The notes: generated by a model from the sequence alone, not told the origin. Positions 1 to 7,276 are shown, counted from the first letter of the stretch. The stretch is 9,128 bases of DNA from an uncultured Bacilli bacterium (GCA_947598425.1 CANQFH010000042.1:1-9128), one strand, 5' to 3'. Program-made: numbers and translations.

Positions 1-112
1 ATGAAAAGTTATATTATAATATTGAAAAGCAAAGAAAGATTTTTTCCCGAAAATATTGTCAATGATAATGACGCAATTATTCTACCAAAAATTATCAGAC
101 GAAATTTTCAAC

Positions 113-168
113 AAAAATATTTTAGAATATGTTCGGTCCCTAAAACGACTATTCTAAGATATTTTTTT
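113..168 (+). terminator. Long AT-rich hairpin with T tract, likely intrinsic terminator
   Basis: Bases 113-129 pair with 150-166 over 17 consecutive positions; 16 are Watson-Crick and one is a G-T wobble (121/158). The loop is 20 nt (130-149) and can close further through GT/AC and CG/CG pairs. A run of seven T follows the stem at 162-168, partly inside the right arm, and A-rich sequence precedes it. This is the form of a bidirectional intrinsic terminator, which would end transcription from a gene left of the window. The stem has only one G-C pair in its core, so its strength is uncertain. The -35 box of the next promoter starts two bases after the T run. Confidence 0.55.
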
Positions 169-169
169 A

Positions 170-197
170 TTGACATTTTTAACTCTTTTGCTATAAT
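170..197 (+). promoter_or_regulatory. Strong sigma-A promoter with extended -10
   Basis: A perfect -35 box TTGACA (170-175) and a perfect -10 box TATAAT (192-197) are separated by 16 bp. TG at 189-190 adds the extended -10 motif TGnTATAAT. Transcription would start near 204, giving a leader of about 20 nt before the ATG at 225. The ribosome binding site GGAGGGG (214-220) is close to the anti-Shine-Dalgarno complement. It is among the two best promoters in the window, which is notable because the gene it drives is frame-disrupted. Confidence 0.75.
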
Positions 198-224
198 AAT
201 TTACAGTCATTTTGGAGGGGTTAT

Positions 225-951
225 ATGAATTCAGAGAGATTATTTAAAGTATTAGAAAGTATACAAAAAGACGCTAGTGATATATATTATGATTTATCTA
301 AAGATCAACAATATCATATTCATGAATTAATGAATTATCGTGATACTTTAACTAAATTAGTAGATTTATTAAATGATACTAGTGATAAATATTATAGATT
401 TGTTAAACTTAATTATTTAAAACTTAAAATTAAAAACGTCTTAATTTATTTATTTATTATTATTTTTAGGATTACCTTTAGGTTTATTTTTACCGTTAAG
501 AATTACTAATATTATTATCTATTATTTAATTATTATTTTATCTACAATAAAATTAACTTATTTTACTCCGACTGATAATGTTAATACGATAGAGTTACAA
601 ACTAAAGTTAATACTTTATATAATACTCTTATGAATAGTTGTTCATTCTTAGATAAAAAATTAGATCAAGAATTAGTAGAGGTTGAAAATATTCTAAATA
701 ATAATTCTTTTGCTGAAAGACTAGATAATAAGAGTTATTGTTTAATATCAAATGAACAAATTGAACAATTATTAGAGGGTAAAATTGAAAATATTGATGG
801 TCGTAATGTTCTTGATTATCCTGAAGATTATCAACAAGGTTTTATTTATTTCTTACAAGAATATCTAAATACTGATGAAACTGATTTAAATAAACTAGTA
901 GCTAGATATTTAAATGAAGAAGGTAAAATTCTTACTAGAACTAAAAAATAG
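225..951 (+). pseudogene. Unrecognised two-helix membrane protein, frame-disrupted
   Basis: I do not recognise the family. The first 94-codon frame (225-509) encodes about 70 polar residues (MNSERLFKVLESIQ...) and then enters a hydrophobic segment (NVLIYLFIII), where the natural protein frame appears lost. The +1 frame is open from 445 to the TAG at 949-951. It continues with GLPLGLFLPLR, a second hydrophobic stretch (ITNIIIYYLIIILS) and a polar, acidic C-terminal domain of about 130 residues with FIYFLQEYL. Joined, the product would be about 240 residues: polar N-terminus, membrane hairpin, polar C-terminus. Removing one base, or one ATTT unit at 444-455, restores the frame. Codon use is normal on both sides, so the lesion is recent, a sequencing or assembly error, or a switch. 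A start at 631 would give only the soluble C-terminal part (106 residues). The start at 225 has an excellent ribosome binding site and promoter. Confidence 0.65.
444..467 (+). repeat. Simple-sequence tract (ATTT)3 / ATT / T5 at the frame break
   Basis: Three ATTT units at 444-455 run into two ATT units (456-461) and then A plus five T (463-467). This lies exactly in the interval where the upstream frame must pass to the downstream one: the +1 frame has its last stop at 442-444 and the upstream frame runs to 507-509. Loss of one tetranucleotide or one T restores a continuous reading frame. The repeat is short for a dedicated phase-variation tract. Confidence 0.5.
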
Positions 952-992
952 TGTAAAAATGTGTAAAATGTTTTAAAAATTAATATTCAAAA

Positions 993-1040
993 AAAGGAAA
1001 TTGCGGGTGTAGTTATAATATATATTAGTAGAGGGAAGGA
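993..1040 (+). promoter_or_regulatory. Candidate promoter and ribosome binding site for dnaG operon
   Basis: A perfect TATAAT lies at 1014-1019, about 24 nt before the dnaG start. No TTGACA-like box sits 16-18 bp upstream; that position reads AAAAAGG. The ribosome binding site is AGAGGG (1030-1035), 7 nt before the ATG at 1043. AAAGGAAAT at 993-1001 resembles the -35 box of the alternative sigma factor SigH, which drives part of this operon in Bacillus subtilis, but a convincing SigH -10 is not present. I treat this as a weak or activator-dependent sigma-A promoter. Confidence 0.35.
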
Positions 1041-1042
1041 TT

Positions 1043-2782
1043 ATGCAATTAATTAGTGAAGATAAAATTAATGAGATTAGAAATTCAGCAGATATTGTTA
1101 ATATTATTTCTGAATATGTACCATTAAGATTAAAAGGTAAAAATTATTTTGGAATATGTCCTTTTCATGATGATCATACTCCAAGTATGTCTGTATCGAA
1201 AGAAAGACAATTATTTAAATGCTTTGTATGTAATAAAGGTGGTAATGTATTTACTTTTGTTAAAGATTATTTAAATATTAATTATGCTGAAGCCGTAAAG
1301 TTAGTTGCTGACAAAGTTGGTATCCCTCTTAATATTGATACTGTGAAACATTCTAAGCATCAAAAAGAATATGAAATAATGGATTTTGCTACTAAAATAT
1401 TTCAAAATAATTTAAATAGTAAAGAAGGTCTTAAAGCTAAAGAATATTTAGAATCACGAAATATTAATGAAAGTATTATTAATGAATTTAAAATCGGTTA
1501 TTCTTTACCTGATAAAGATTATTTATGTAATGCCCTAACTAAAAAAGGTTATGATATAAATAAGTTAGATGAATTAGGATTAATAGGTAAAGATGGTTTA
1601 GTTGGTTATGATAAATTTGTTAATAGAATAATGATTCCTATTACTAATTTAGAAGGTAGTCCGGTTGGATTTACTGGAAGAATTTTTAATGGTGAAAGTA
1701 GTTCTAAATATATAAATACTAAAGAAACTAGTATATATAAAAAAGGAAATATCATATTTAATTACTATAATGCCAAAAATTATATTCGAGAAGAAAAGAT
1801 GGCAATTATTGTTGAAGGTAATATGGACGCCATTAGAATGTATTCGAGTGGTATTAAAAATGTTTTAGCTTTAATGGGAACTGTGATTACAAAAGAACAA
1901 ATAGATATTTTAAAAAAGTTAAGAGTACCTATTGTTCTTATGTTAGATAATGATAATGCTGGAGAGGTAGCTACCTTAAATGTTGGAGATGAATTATTTA
2001 AAAATAATATTGATACTAAAGTAGTAAGGCTAAATGGCGCTAAAGATCCTGATGAATATATTGTTAAATATGGTATAGATGCTTTTAAAGATACCATTAT
2101 CCATAGTAGACCCTTTTTTGATTATAAATTAAATTATTTAAAAGAAAATAAAGATTTGAATAATACGGAAGAATTAATTAATTATGTTCGTGATGTGATT
2201 AAATTATTAGAGGGTAAAGATAATCTAACTAAAGAAATTACTTTACAAAAGTTAAGTAAAGAGTATAATCTAGATTATGAAATATTAAAGAAAGAAGTAG
2301 TATTTGATGAAGAAAAGAAAGAACCTAAGGTAATTAATCATAATAAAATAAATAATAAATATCAGATCATAGTAAATGAATTATTATATTATATGATGAG
2401 TGATAGTAAATATATTAAGATATTTAATAAGAGAGTTGGTTTTTTAAAAAATAGTATTGAACGTAATTTATTATGTGAAATAGAGTATTATATATCTAAA
2501 CATTCTAAAATTAATTTAGCTGATTTTATAAGTTATGCTGAAGAAGATGATAATATTAAAGATTTAGTTAATAATATAATTGGAAGTGTTAGTATAGATG
2601 AGTTAGATGATAAAATATTTTTAGAATATTTAGATGCTTTAGATAAATTATTGAAGAAAGAAAATATTGAACAAATCAAAGAGAAAATTAATAAATCAAC
2701 AGATATTAATGAACAAATAGAGAATATTAATAGACAAATAAATTTATATAGAAAAATGTTAAATGAGAAGAAGGATGTGTAG
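1043..2782 (+). CDS. dnaG: DNA primase DnaG
   Basis: DnaG makes the RNA primers for chromosomal replication and works with the replicative helicase at the fork. Domain order is canonical. An N-terminal CHC2-type zinc finger has C39, H42, C60 and C63 within FGICPFHDD and FKCFVC. The catalytic core contains YINTKETS. The Toprim domain shows [10 protein letters not shown] (E258, D262), MLDNDNAG (D302, D304) and KDPDE near 334-338, the metal-binding residues expected of an active primase. The C-terminal ~150 residues are Lys/Asn/Ile-rich and helical, in the place of the helicase-binding domain, but too divergent to verify by eye. At 579 residues it is near the usual ~600. It is the first gene of the dnaG-rpoD-trmK operon; its TAG stop is followed 2 nt later by the rpoD start. 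The ATG at 1043 is favoured by AGAGGG 7 nt upstream. Confidence 0.97.
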   Translation: MQLISEDKINEIRNSADIVNIISEYVPLRLKGKNYFGICPFHDDHTPSMSVSKERQLFKCFVCNKGGNVFTFVKDYLNINYAEAVKLVADKVGIPLNIDTVKHSKHQKEYEIMDFATKIFQNNLNSKEGLKAKEYLESRNINESIINEFKIGYSLPDKDYLCNALTKKGYDINKLDELGLIGKDGLVGYDKFVNRIMIPITNLEGSPVGFTGRIFNGESSSKYINTKETSIYKKGNIIFNYYNAKNYIREEKMAIIVEGNMDAIRMYSSGIKNVLALMGTVITKEQIDILKKLRVPIVLMLDNDNAGEVATLNVGDELFKNNIDTKVVRLNGAKDPDEYIVKYGIDAFKDTIIHSRPFFDYKLNYLKENKDLNNTEELINYVRDVIKLLEGKDNLTKEITLQKLSKEYNLDYEILKKEVVFDEEKKEPKVINHNKINNKYQIIVNELLYYMMSDSKYIKIFNKRVGFLKNSIERNLLCEIEYYISKHSKINLADFISYAEEDDNIKDLVNNIIGSVSIDELDDKIFLEYLDALDKLLKKENIEQIKEKINKSTDINEQIENINRQINLYRKMLNEKKDV

Positions 2783-2784
2783 AA

Positions 2785-3891
2785 ATGGTCGAAATAAAGA
2801 CATTGGAAGAAAGAAAAAAAGAATTAATTAAGAAAGGTGAAGAAGTAGGTTATATTACTTTTGAAGAATTAGCTGCTAGTTTAAAAGGATTAGAAATAGA
2901 TAATGATGCCTTAGATGATTTATATAATTCTTTTGTTGATGCTGGTATTTCTGTTATAACTGAAGAAGATGCGGAAAATGCTGATGCTAGTGGTGGTGAC
3001 TTTGCTACCTTAACTGAAGAACCTTTAATATTAGATGATGCTGAGATTACTAAAGATGTTAATATTAATGATCCAGTGAGAATGTATTTAAAAGAAATAG
3101 GAAGAATTAGTTTATTATCTAATGAAGATGAAATGAATATTAGTATGCGTATTGCTGATGGTGATGAAGATGCGAAAAGATTACTTGCTGAAAGTAATTT
3201 AAGATTAGTAGTAAGTATAGCTAAAAGATATGTAGGTAGAGGTTTATTATTTTTAGATTTAATTCAAGAGGGTAATATTGGCTTAATGAAAGCAGTTGAA
3301 AAATTTGATTATGATAAAGGTTATAAATTTTCTACTTATGCTACTTGGTGGATTAGACAAGCAATAACTAGAGCCTTAGCGGATCAAGCTAGAACTATCA
3401 GAGTACCAGTACATATGGTAGAAACAATTAATAAAATGGTTAGAGTTCAAAGGCAAATGACTTTGGAATTAAATAGAGAACCATCTGATGAAGAAATAGC
3501 TAAGAAGATGAATATTTCTGTAGATAAGGTCCGTGAAGTCATGAAAATAAGTCAAGAACCAGTATCTTTAGAGACTCCAATTGGAGAAGAAGATGATTCT
3601 CATTTAGGAGATTTTCTTAAAGATGAAGGTAGTTTATCTCCAGAAGAATATACTGAAAATGAAATCTTAAAAGAAGAAATAAAAGAAGTATTACAAACAT
3701 TACAACCAAGAGAACAAGAAGTATTAGAACTGAGATTTGGTTTAGTAGATGGTATTTGTCATACTCTAGAAGATGTTGGTAAAAGATTCAATGTCACAAG
3801 AGAGCGTATTAGACAAATAGAAGCTAAAGCTTTAAGAAAGCTACGTCATCCATCAAGAGCTAAGAAGTTAAGAGATTTTTTAGATAACTAA
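2785..3891 (+). CDS. rpoD: Primary sigma factor RpoD/SigA
   Basis: This is the housekeeping sigma-70 factor that directs RNA polymerase to TTGACA/TATAAT promoters, two perfect examples of which occur in this window. Region 1.1-like sequence spans about residues 1-85 and region 1.2 ([11 protein letters not shown]) 96-106. Region 2, with [34 protein letters not shown] and [13 protein letters not shown], covers about 138-197, including the aromatic residues that melt the -10 box. Region 3 covers about 212-280 and region 4, with [15 protein letters not shown] and the helix-turn-helix [18 protein letters not shown], about 306-355. The length of 368 matches Bacillus SigA (~371). The start follows dnaG by 2 nt; its ribosome binding site (AAGGA, 2771-2775) lies within the end of dnaG, so expression should be coupled. 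The acidic stretch at 57-92 is a typical low-complexity linker. Confidence 0.98.
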   Translation: MVEIKTLEERKKELIKKGEEVGYITFEELAASLKGLEIDNDALDDLYNSFVDAGISVITEEDAENADASGGDFATLTEEPLILDDAEITKDVNINDPVRMYLKEIGRISLLSNEDEMNISMRIADGDEDAKRLLAESNLRLVVSIAKRYVGRGLLFLDLIQEGNIGLMKAVEKFDYDKGYKFSTYATWWIRQAITRALADQARTIRVPVHMVETINKMVRVQRQMTLELNREPSDEEIAKKMNISVDKVREVMKISQEPVSLETPIGEEDDSHLGDFLKDEGSLSPEEYTENEILKEEIKEVLQTLQPREQEVLELRFGLVDGICHTLEDVGKRFNVTRERIRQIEAKALRKLRHPSRAKKLRDFLDN

Positions 3892-4511
3892 TGAATAGTG
3901 AAAGAATTAAAGCCATTGCTAAAATGGTTAATCAAGATGATATTGTCTTAGATGTTGGTTGTGATCATGGTTATTTAGGCATGTATTTATTAAAAAATAA
4001 TCTATGTTCTAAAGTATATGCCAGTGATATTAGTAATAATGCCTTAGATGTTGCTAAAAAAAATTATCAAAAATATCATTTAGATATTCCTTGTTATTTA
4101 TCTGATGGCTTAAATAATATTGATGTTTCATTTAATACTTTAGTAATATCTGGTATGGGTACAAGTACAATTTTAAAAATATTAGATAATCCTAAAATAC
4201 CTAATAAATTAATATTAGGTAGTAATAATGATTATTATAAATTAAGAAAAGGTATTTATAAATTAGGTTATTATATTAAAGAAGAAGTAGTAATATTAGA
4301 AAATAAACATTATTATGTTATTATAACTGCAATTAAAGATAATAAAAAAGTATCTTATAAAGAATTATTATTTGGAAAAAGTCATAATAAAGAATATTAT
4401 CAATATTTGTATCATAAAAATCAAGATATTATTAAAAAAGTACCATTATTAAAAAAGTTAAAATTAATATATGAAAATAAATTATTAAAAGGTCTTATTG
4501 AAAAAAAGTAG
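3891..4511 (+). CDS. trmK: tRNA (adenine22-N1)-methyltransferase TrmK
   Basis: TrmK methylates N1 of adenine 22 in the D-loop of some tRNAs, using S-adenosylmethionine. The N-terminal Rossmann-type domain shows motif I VLDVGCDHGYLG (residues 19-30), an acidic end of strand 2 (ASDIS), SDGL at 71-74 and the family signature ISGMGTSTI at 86-94, then LGSNNDYYKLR, comparable to the LQPN segment of Bacillus TrmK. A helical Lys-rich C-terminal tail runs from about 150 to 206. The ATG overlaps the rpoD stop by one base (TAATG), and no good ribosome binding site precedes it, so translation probably depends on ribosomes terminating on rpoD. In Bacillus relatives trmK is followed by a Nif3-family gene (yqfO); here that gene is absent and the next gene converges from the minus strand. 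Confidence 0.92.
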   Translation: MNSERIKAIAKMVNQDDIVLDVGCDHGYLGMYLLKNNLCSKVYASDISNNALDVAKKNYQKYHLDIPCYLSDGLNNIDVSFNTLVISGMGTSTILKILDNPKIPNKLILGSNNDYYKLRKGIYKLGYYIKEEVVILENKHYYVIITAIKDNKKVSYKELLFGKSHNKEYYQYLYHKNQDIIKKVPLLKKLKLIYENKLLKGLIEKK

Positions 4512-4519
4512 GACCTTTT
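4487..4519. terminator. Bidirectional hairpin terminator between trmK and the YqfQ-like gene
   Basis: AAAAGGTC at 4487-4494 pairs perfectly with GACCTTTT at 4512-4519. The stem extends inward to 13 pairs (4487-4499 with 4507-4519) with two G-T wobbles, leaving a 7-base loop. The AAAA/TTTT flanks provide a T run in both directions, though on the plus strand it is interrupted by G at 4520. The convergent genes end inside it: the 17-nt tail overlap (4495-4511) is exactly the segment enclosed by the perfect 8-bp arms. Confidence 0.8.
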
Positions 4520-4755
4520 GTATTGATATTATTAATTTTTTCTTTAAGAGGTTTTAAATTTTTCTCTTTATTAGTAATAATTCTTTTAGTAGTATTATTA
4601 CTTAAATCTTTAATAATGTTAATTGCATTTCTAGCATTATTCATAAGCGGCTTAGCTTCTTTATAAAGAGGGATAACTTCATTAATAACCCCTAAAGTTT
4701 TCGATAATCCTCCAATCATTTTTCCTAAAGAAAAACTTGGTCTTGGTCCAAACAT
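4495..4755 (-). CDS. Small YqfQ/VrrA-like protein
   Basis: The 86-residue product begins MFGPRPSFSLGKMIGG and continues with an amphipathic helical core, LGVINEVIPLYKEAKPLMNN (residues 21-40), then a Lys/Asn-rich tail. The short MFGP-type Pro/Gly start, then a helical QxxGPMVxxYxPLxxN-like core, resemble the Bacillus YqfQ (VrrA) family, whose gene lies just beyond trmK in Bacillus; the family's function is not established. Support is both the sequence flavour and the location; neither is decisive. A good ribosome binding site AGGTGG (plus-strand CCACCT, 4760-4765) lies 4 nt before the ATG. The gene is divergent from the pilC-like gene across 92 bp and convergent with trmK, overlapping it by 17 nt. 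No clear sigma-A promoter is visible for it. Confidence 0.6.
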   Translation of the reverse strand: MFGPRPSFSLGKMIGGLSKTLGVINEVIPLYKEAKPLMNNARNAINIIKDLSNNTTKRIITNKEKNLKPLKEKINNINTKGPTFFQ

Positions 4756-4809
4756 AAAACCACCTATAATATTTTATGCTTCAAACTACTAGAAACACAC
4801 AAATATTTA

Positions 4810-4840
4810 TGCTATACTTTTATTAAAGTAAAGATAGGAG
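4810..4840 (+). promoter_or_regulatory. Extended -10 promoter and ribosome binding site of the pilC-pilD operon
   Basis: TGCTATACT at 4810-4818 is an extended -10 element (TG, one base, TATACT). No good -35 box is seen 16-18 bp upstream. A perfect inverted repeat TACTTT/AAAGTA (4815-4820 and 4825-4830, 4-base gap) overlaps the -10 and the expected start site near 4824, so it could be an operator. The ribosome binding site AGGAG (4836-4840) lies 7 nt before the ATG at 4848, within the palindrome TAGGAGTCCTA (4835-4845). Confidence 0.5.
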
Positions 4841-4847
4841 TCCTAGT

Positions 4848-6413
4848 ATGAGTGAAAAAGCTAAAAAGAAACATATTAATTTTTCCTTAACTAGTTTTTT
4901 TCGTAATGTTATATTAGTTATTTTTTCTATTTTTTCTTATGCTTTTATTGGCGTAAAAGCAGTTACTTATGATTTATTTGTTTATATATATAATAGTTTA
5001 AGTTGGCGTTTAGATAAAGCTTATAAAAGAACTAAAGAAGTCTTAGGAACTAATCATATTGATTATGAAGATAAGAAGAAAAAGAAAGAGAAGACTTATA
5101 ATTATAGTTCAAAAACTTTAGCTAAATTAGAGGCTGATTATCAAGAATTAGTAAGAGATTTACAAACTACTGGAGCTACTAGAAGTAAAGAAGTTAACGT
5201 TTATCGTTTTAAAGTAAGAGATCAACAAGGTAAAATTATTACCGGAACCATGAATGGTTTTTCTAAGTTAGATATTAATGCTTTTTTAATGAATGAAGGC
5301 TATCAAGTATATAGTATTAAAACTAGTAAATGGATTAATTTTCTCTATAAAGAATCTTCTTTTGGTAATCCTAAAATGTCTACTAAAGAATTAATATTTT
5401 GGTTAACACAATTATCTACTTATTTAAAAGCCGGAATTACTTTAAATGATTCTGTAAAAATATTAACTAAACAAATGACTAATAATAAGAGCAAAGCTCG
5501 AGTATTTCAAGCAATATCTTATGAGTTAACTTTAGGAGCATCTTTTTCTAATGCTTTAGAGAAACAAGGAACTATGTTTCCTCCTTTACTTATTAATATG
5601 GTTAAAGCTGCTGAAGCCAGTGGTACTTTAATTGAAACTCTAGAAGATATGGCGCAATATTATACTGAAGTAGATGATACTAAGAAACAAATGAAGAGTG
5701 CGATGACTTATCCTGCTATCGTTAGTGTTTTTGCTACAGCCGTAATTACTTTTATATTAGTATTTATAATTCCTAAATTTGTCGAAATATATGAAAAAAA
5801 TGCCATTGAAATATCCGGAATTACAGCTTTTATAATTAATTTAAGTAAATTCTTAAAAGAAAATATTGTTAGTATTTTAGGCTTTTCTATCTTAGGAATT
5901 ATTATTATCGTTGTAGCTTATAAGAATATTAAATCTTTTAGAAGAAGTGTTCAAGTCTTATTAATGCATATCCCTGTTATTAAAGATATTATTATTTATA
6001 ATGAATTAGCTATTTTTACTAAGACTTTTGCTTCTTTATTAAAGAATAATGTCTTTATTACTGAAAGTATCGATATTTTAAGTAAGATAACTAATAATGA
6101 AATTTATAAAGGTATTTTATATCGGACAATTAATAATATTGTTAAAGGTGAAAAAATTAGTGAAGCTTTTAAAGATCATTGGGCTGTCCCTGATGTGGCT
6201 TATTTTATGATTGTTACTGGTGAATCTACTGGAGAACTTGCTAATATGATGCAAAAGGTTAGTGAATATTATCAAGGATTACATAAAAATATTATTAATA
6301 ATTTAAAATCATTTATTGAACCAGTATTAATAAGCGTTTTAGCTTTAGTAGTTGGTGGTATTATTATTGCTGTTGTTATTCCAATGTTTGGTATGTATAA
6401 TGAAATAATGTAG
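4848..6413 (+). CDS. Type IV pilus/type II secretion platform protein (PilC/GspF/ComGB family)
   Basis: Proteins of this family form the inner-membrane platform on which pilins or pseudopilins are assembled, contacting the assembly ATPase. Canonical PilC starts near residue 118 here with YRFKVRDQQGKIITGTM, followed by two T2SSF repeats, about 182-306 (LIFWLTQLSTYLKAGITL, MVKAAEASGTL, YPAIV) and 386-508 (LAIFTKTFASLLKNNV, MIVTGESTGEL, IEPVLI). Membrane helices lie at about 288-308, 341-357 and 489-512. Ahead of this is an unusual extension of ~115 residues: a basic start, a hydrophobic segment (~19-49), then a Lys-rich linker (KKKKKEKTYNY) and helical region. Total length is 521 versus the usual ~340-410. 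The prepilin peptidase follows by 8 nt. No ATPase or pilin genes are adjacent, so competence pili, other type IV pili or a pseudopilus cannot be told apart. Confidence 0.9.
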   Translation: MSEKAKKKHINFSLTSFFRNVILVIFSIFSYAFIGVKAVTYDLFVYIYNSLSWRLDKAYKRTKEVLGTNHIDYEDKKKKKEKTYNYSSKTLAKLEADYQELVRDLQTTGATRSKEVNVYRFKVRDQQGKIITGTMNGFSKLDINAFLMNEGYQVYSIKTSKWINFLYKESSFGNPKMSTKELIFWLTQLSTYLKAGITLNDSVKILTKQMTNNKSKARVFQAISYELTLGASFSNALEKQGTMFPPLLINMVKAAEASGTLIETLEDMAQYYTEVDDTKKQMKSAMTYPAIVSVFATAVITFILVFIIPKFVEIYEKNAIEISGITAFIINLSKFLKENIVSILGFSILGIIIIVVAYKNIKSFRRSVQVLLMHIPVIKDIIIYNELAIFTKTFASLLKNNVFITESIDILSKITNNEIYKGILYRTINNIVKGEKISEAFKDHWAVPDVAYFMIVTGESTGELANMMQKVSEYYQGLHKNIINNLKSFIEPVLISVLALVVGGIIIAVVIPMFGMYNEIM

Positions 6414-6421
6414 GGGGATTT

Positions 6422-7189
6422 ATGAGTATATTAATATTTGTTTTAGGTGCTATTTTTGGCTCATTTTTCTTAGTAGTAGCTGAAAGAGGAGTCAGAAGAG
6501 AAAATATGACTACTAGTCGGAGTCATTGTGATCATTGTCAACATATTCTTAAATGGTATGATTTGATACCTATATTATCCTTTATCTTCTTAAAAGGACG
6601 TTGTCGTTATTGCCAAAATAAAATAAGTATAATTAATTTATTAATGGAATTAGTAACATCTTTATTATTTTTAATTGGTTACTTATATTTTGGTTTCACT
6701 ATTAAATATGCTATTTACTTAGTTTTAATCTCTTTAGCCCTAATTATTTTTATTACAGATTTTAAATATATGATTATTTTAGATACTCCTTTAATTGTTA
6801 GTAGTATTCTTTTAATTATTTTAAAATATTTTGAAGTCGGTTTATTAAATAGTATTTATGCTATTATCTATGGAATTGTTTTATTTATTATTATGTATTT
6901 AATTAAATTATTGGGAGATAAAATATATCATCGAGAATCTTTAGGAGGAGGAGATATTAAATTAGCATTCTTAATGGGCCTTACTTTAGGTTATCCAGGT
7001 ATTGGTCTAAGAATGGGTTTAATCTCTTTAATTTTAGCATCATTTTTAGCTCTTCCTTATGCCATGGCCCAAGTTTATTTAATTAAAAAAAATGAACTTC
7101 CATATGGTCCATTTTTAATCGCATCAACAATTATGATATTTGTTTTCTTTGATAAATTTGTTAATGTCTTATTATTGTTTTCATTATAA
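6422..7189 (+). CDS. Prepilin peptidase (PilD/GspO/ComC family)
   Basis: This membrane aspartic protease removes the leader of type IV prepilins and usually methylates the new N-terminus. The N-terminal GSFFLVVAERG motif is followed by a cytoplasmic loop with two CxxC pairs, HCDHC (C36, C39) and GRCRYC (C61, C64), the zinc-binding set found in bifunctional members. The two catalytic aspartates are D113 (ITDFKYMIILD) and D178 in SLGGGDIK, matching the GxGD protease motif. Hydrophobic segments (~1-20, 70-112, 122-165, 180-220, 230-254) fit an eight-helix fold, and 255 residues is the typical length. It is co-transcribed with the PilC-like gene: the ribosome binding site GGGGGA (6413-6418) begins on the last base of the upstream stop codon. 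The 3' end overlaps the small minus-strand gene by 6 nt. Confidence 0.93.
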   Translation: MSILIFVLGAIFGSFFLVVAERGVRRENMTTSRSHCDHCQHILKWYDLIPILSFIFLKGRCRYCQNKISIINLLMELVTSLLFLIGYLYFGFTIKYAIYLVLISLALIIFITDFKYMIILDTPLIVSSILLIILKYFEVGLLNSIYAIIYGIVLFIIMYLIKLLGDKIYHRESLGGGDIKLAFLMGLTLGYPGIGLRMGLISLILASFLALPYAMAQVYLIKKNELPYGPFLIASTIMIFVFFDKFVNVLLLFSL

Positions 7190-7276
7190 GAAATATGCTA
7201 TTACACCGGCAGCAAAACTAGCTAACATTAATATTAACATAATCCATACTAGAATCTTTCTAGTTTTTTTGTTCAT
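7184..7276 (-). CDS. 30-residue single-helix membrane protein (DUF4044-like)
   Basis: A short gene easily missed by length cut-offs. The product starts with a basic MNKKTRK head and continues as one membrane helix, ILVWIMLILMLASFAAGVI, ending AYFL. A basic start followed by a V-W-x-M-L-hydrophobic helix in 30-40 residues is the look of the DUF4044 family of tiny Bacillota proteins of unknown function; with so few residues the assignment is tentative. Reality is supported by an excellent ribosome binding site AGGTGGGA (plus-strand TCCCACCT, 7282-7289), 5 nt before the ATG, and by a clean Lys/Arg head plus helix. Its TAA stop lies inside the last codons of the prepilin peptidase gene, a 6-nt convergent overlap. 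It is divergent from the SpoIIM-like gene. Confidence 0.7.
   Translation of the reverse strand: MNKKTRKILVWIMLILMLASFAAGVIAYFL
7248..7270 (+). terminator. Candidate terminator of the pilC-pilD operon inside the antisense small gene
   Basis: ACTAGA (7248-7253) and TCTAGT (7259-7264) form a 6-bp stem around a 5-base loop, followed by seven T (7264-7270). In the plus direction this is the standard order for an intrinsic terminator 58 nt past the peptidase stop. The stem has only two G-C pairs, so it is weak. It lies within codons 3-10 of the 30-residue minus-strand gene, encoding its basic head. Confidence 0.4.

Noticed and set aside
13..62. Possible divergent minus-strand promoter at the left edge (TTGACA at 62-57 and TATAAT at 18-13)
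   Set aside because: The two boxes are 38 bp apart, far from the 16-18 bp needed, and no -10 box sits at the correct distance.
1..228. 75-codon frame on the plus strand beginning at base 1
   Set aside because: It spans the terminator hairpin and the complete -35/-10 promoter of the next gene, ends inside that gene's start codon, has no visible ribosome binding site (it begins at the window edge), and its residues match no family I know.
993..1020. SigH promoter upstream of dnaG
   Set aside because: AAAGGAAAT fits a SigH -35 box, but the downstream sequence does not fit the SigH -10 consensus; only the sigma-A-like TATAAT is clear.
1780..2097. 105-codon minus-strand frame within dnaG
   Set aside because: It lies antisense to the Toprim domain of a well-supported gene and has no ribosome binding site; it is a shadow of dnaG codon bias.
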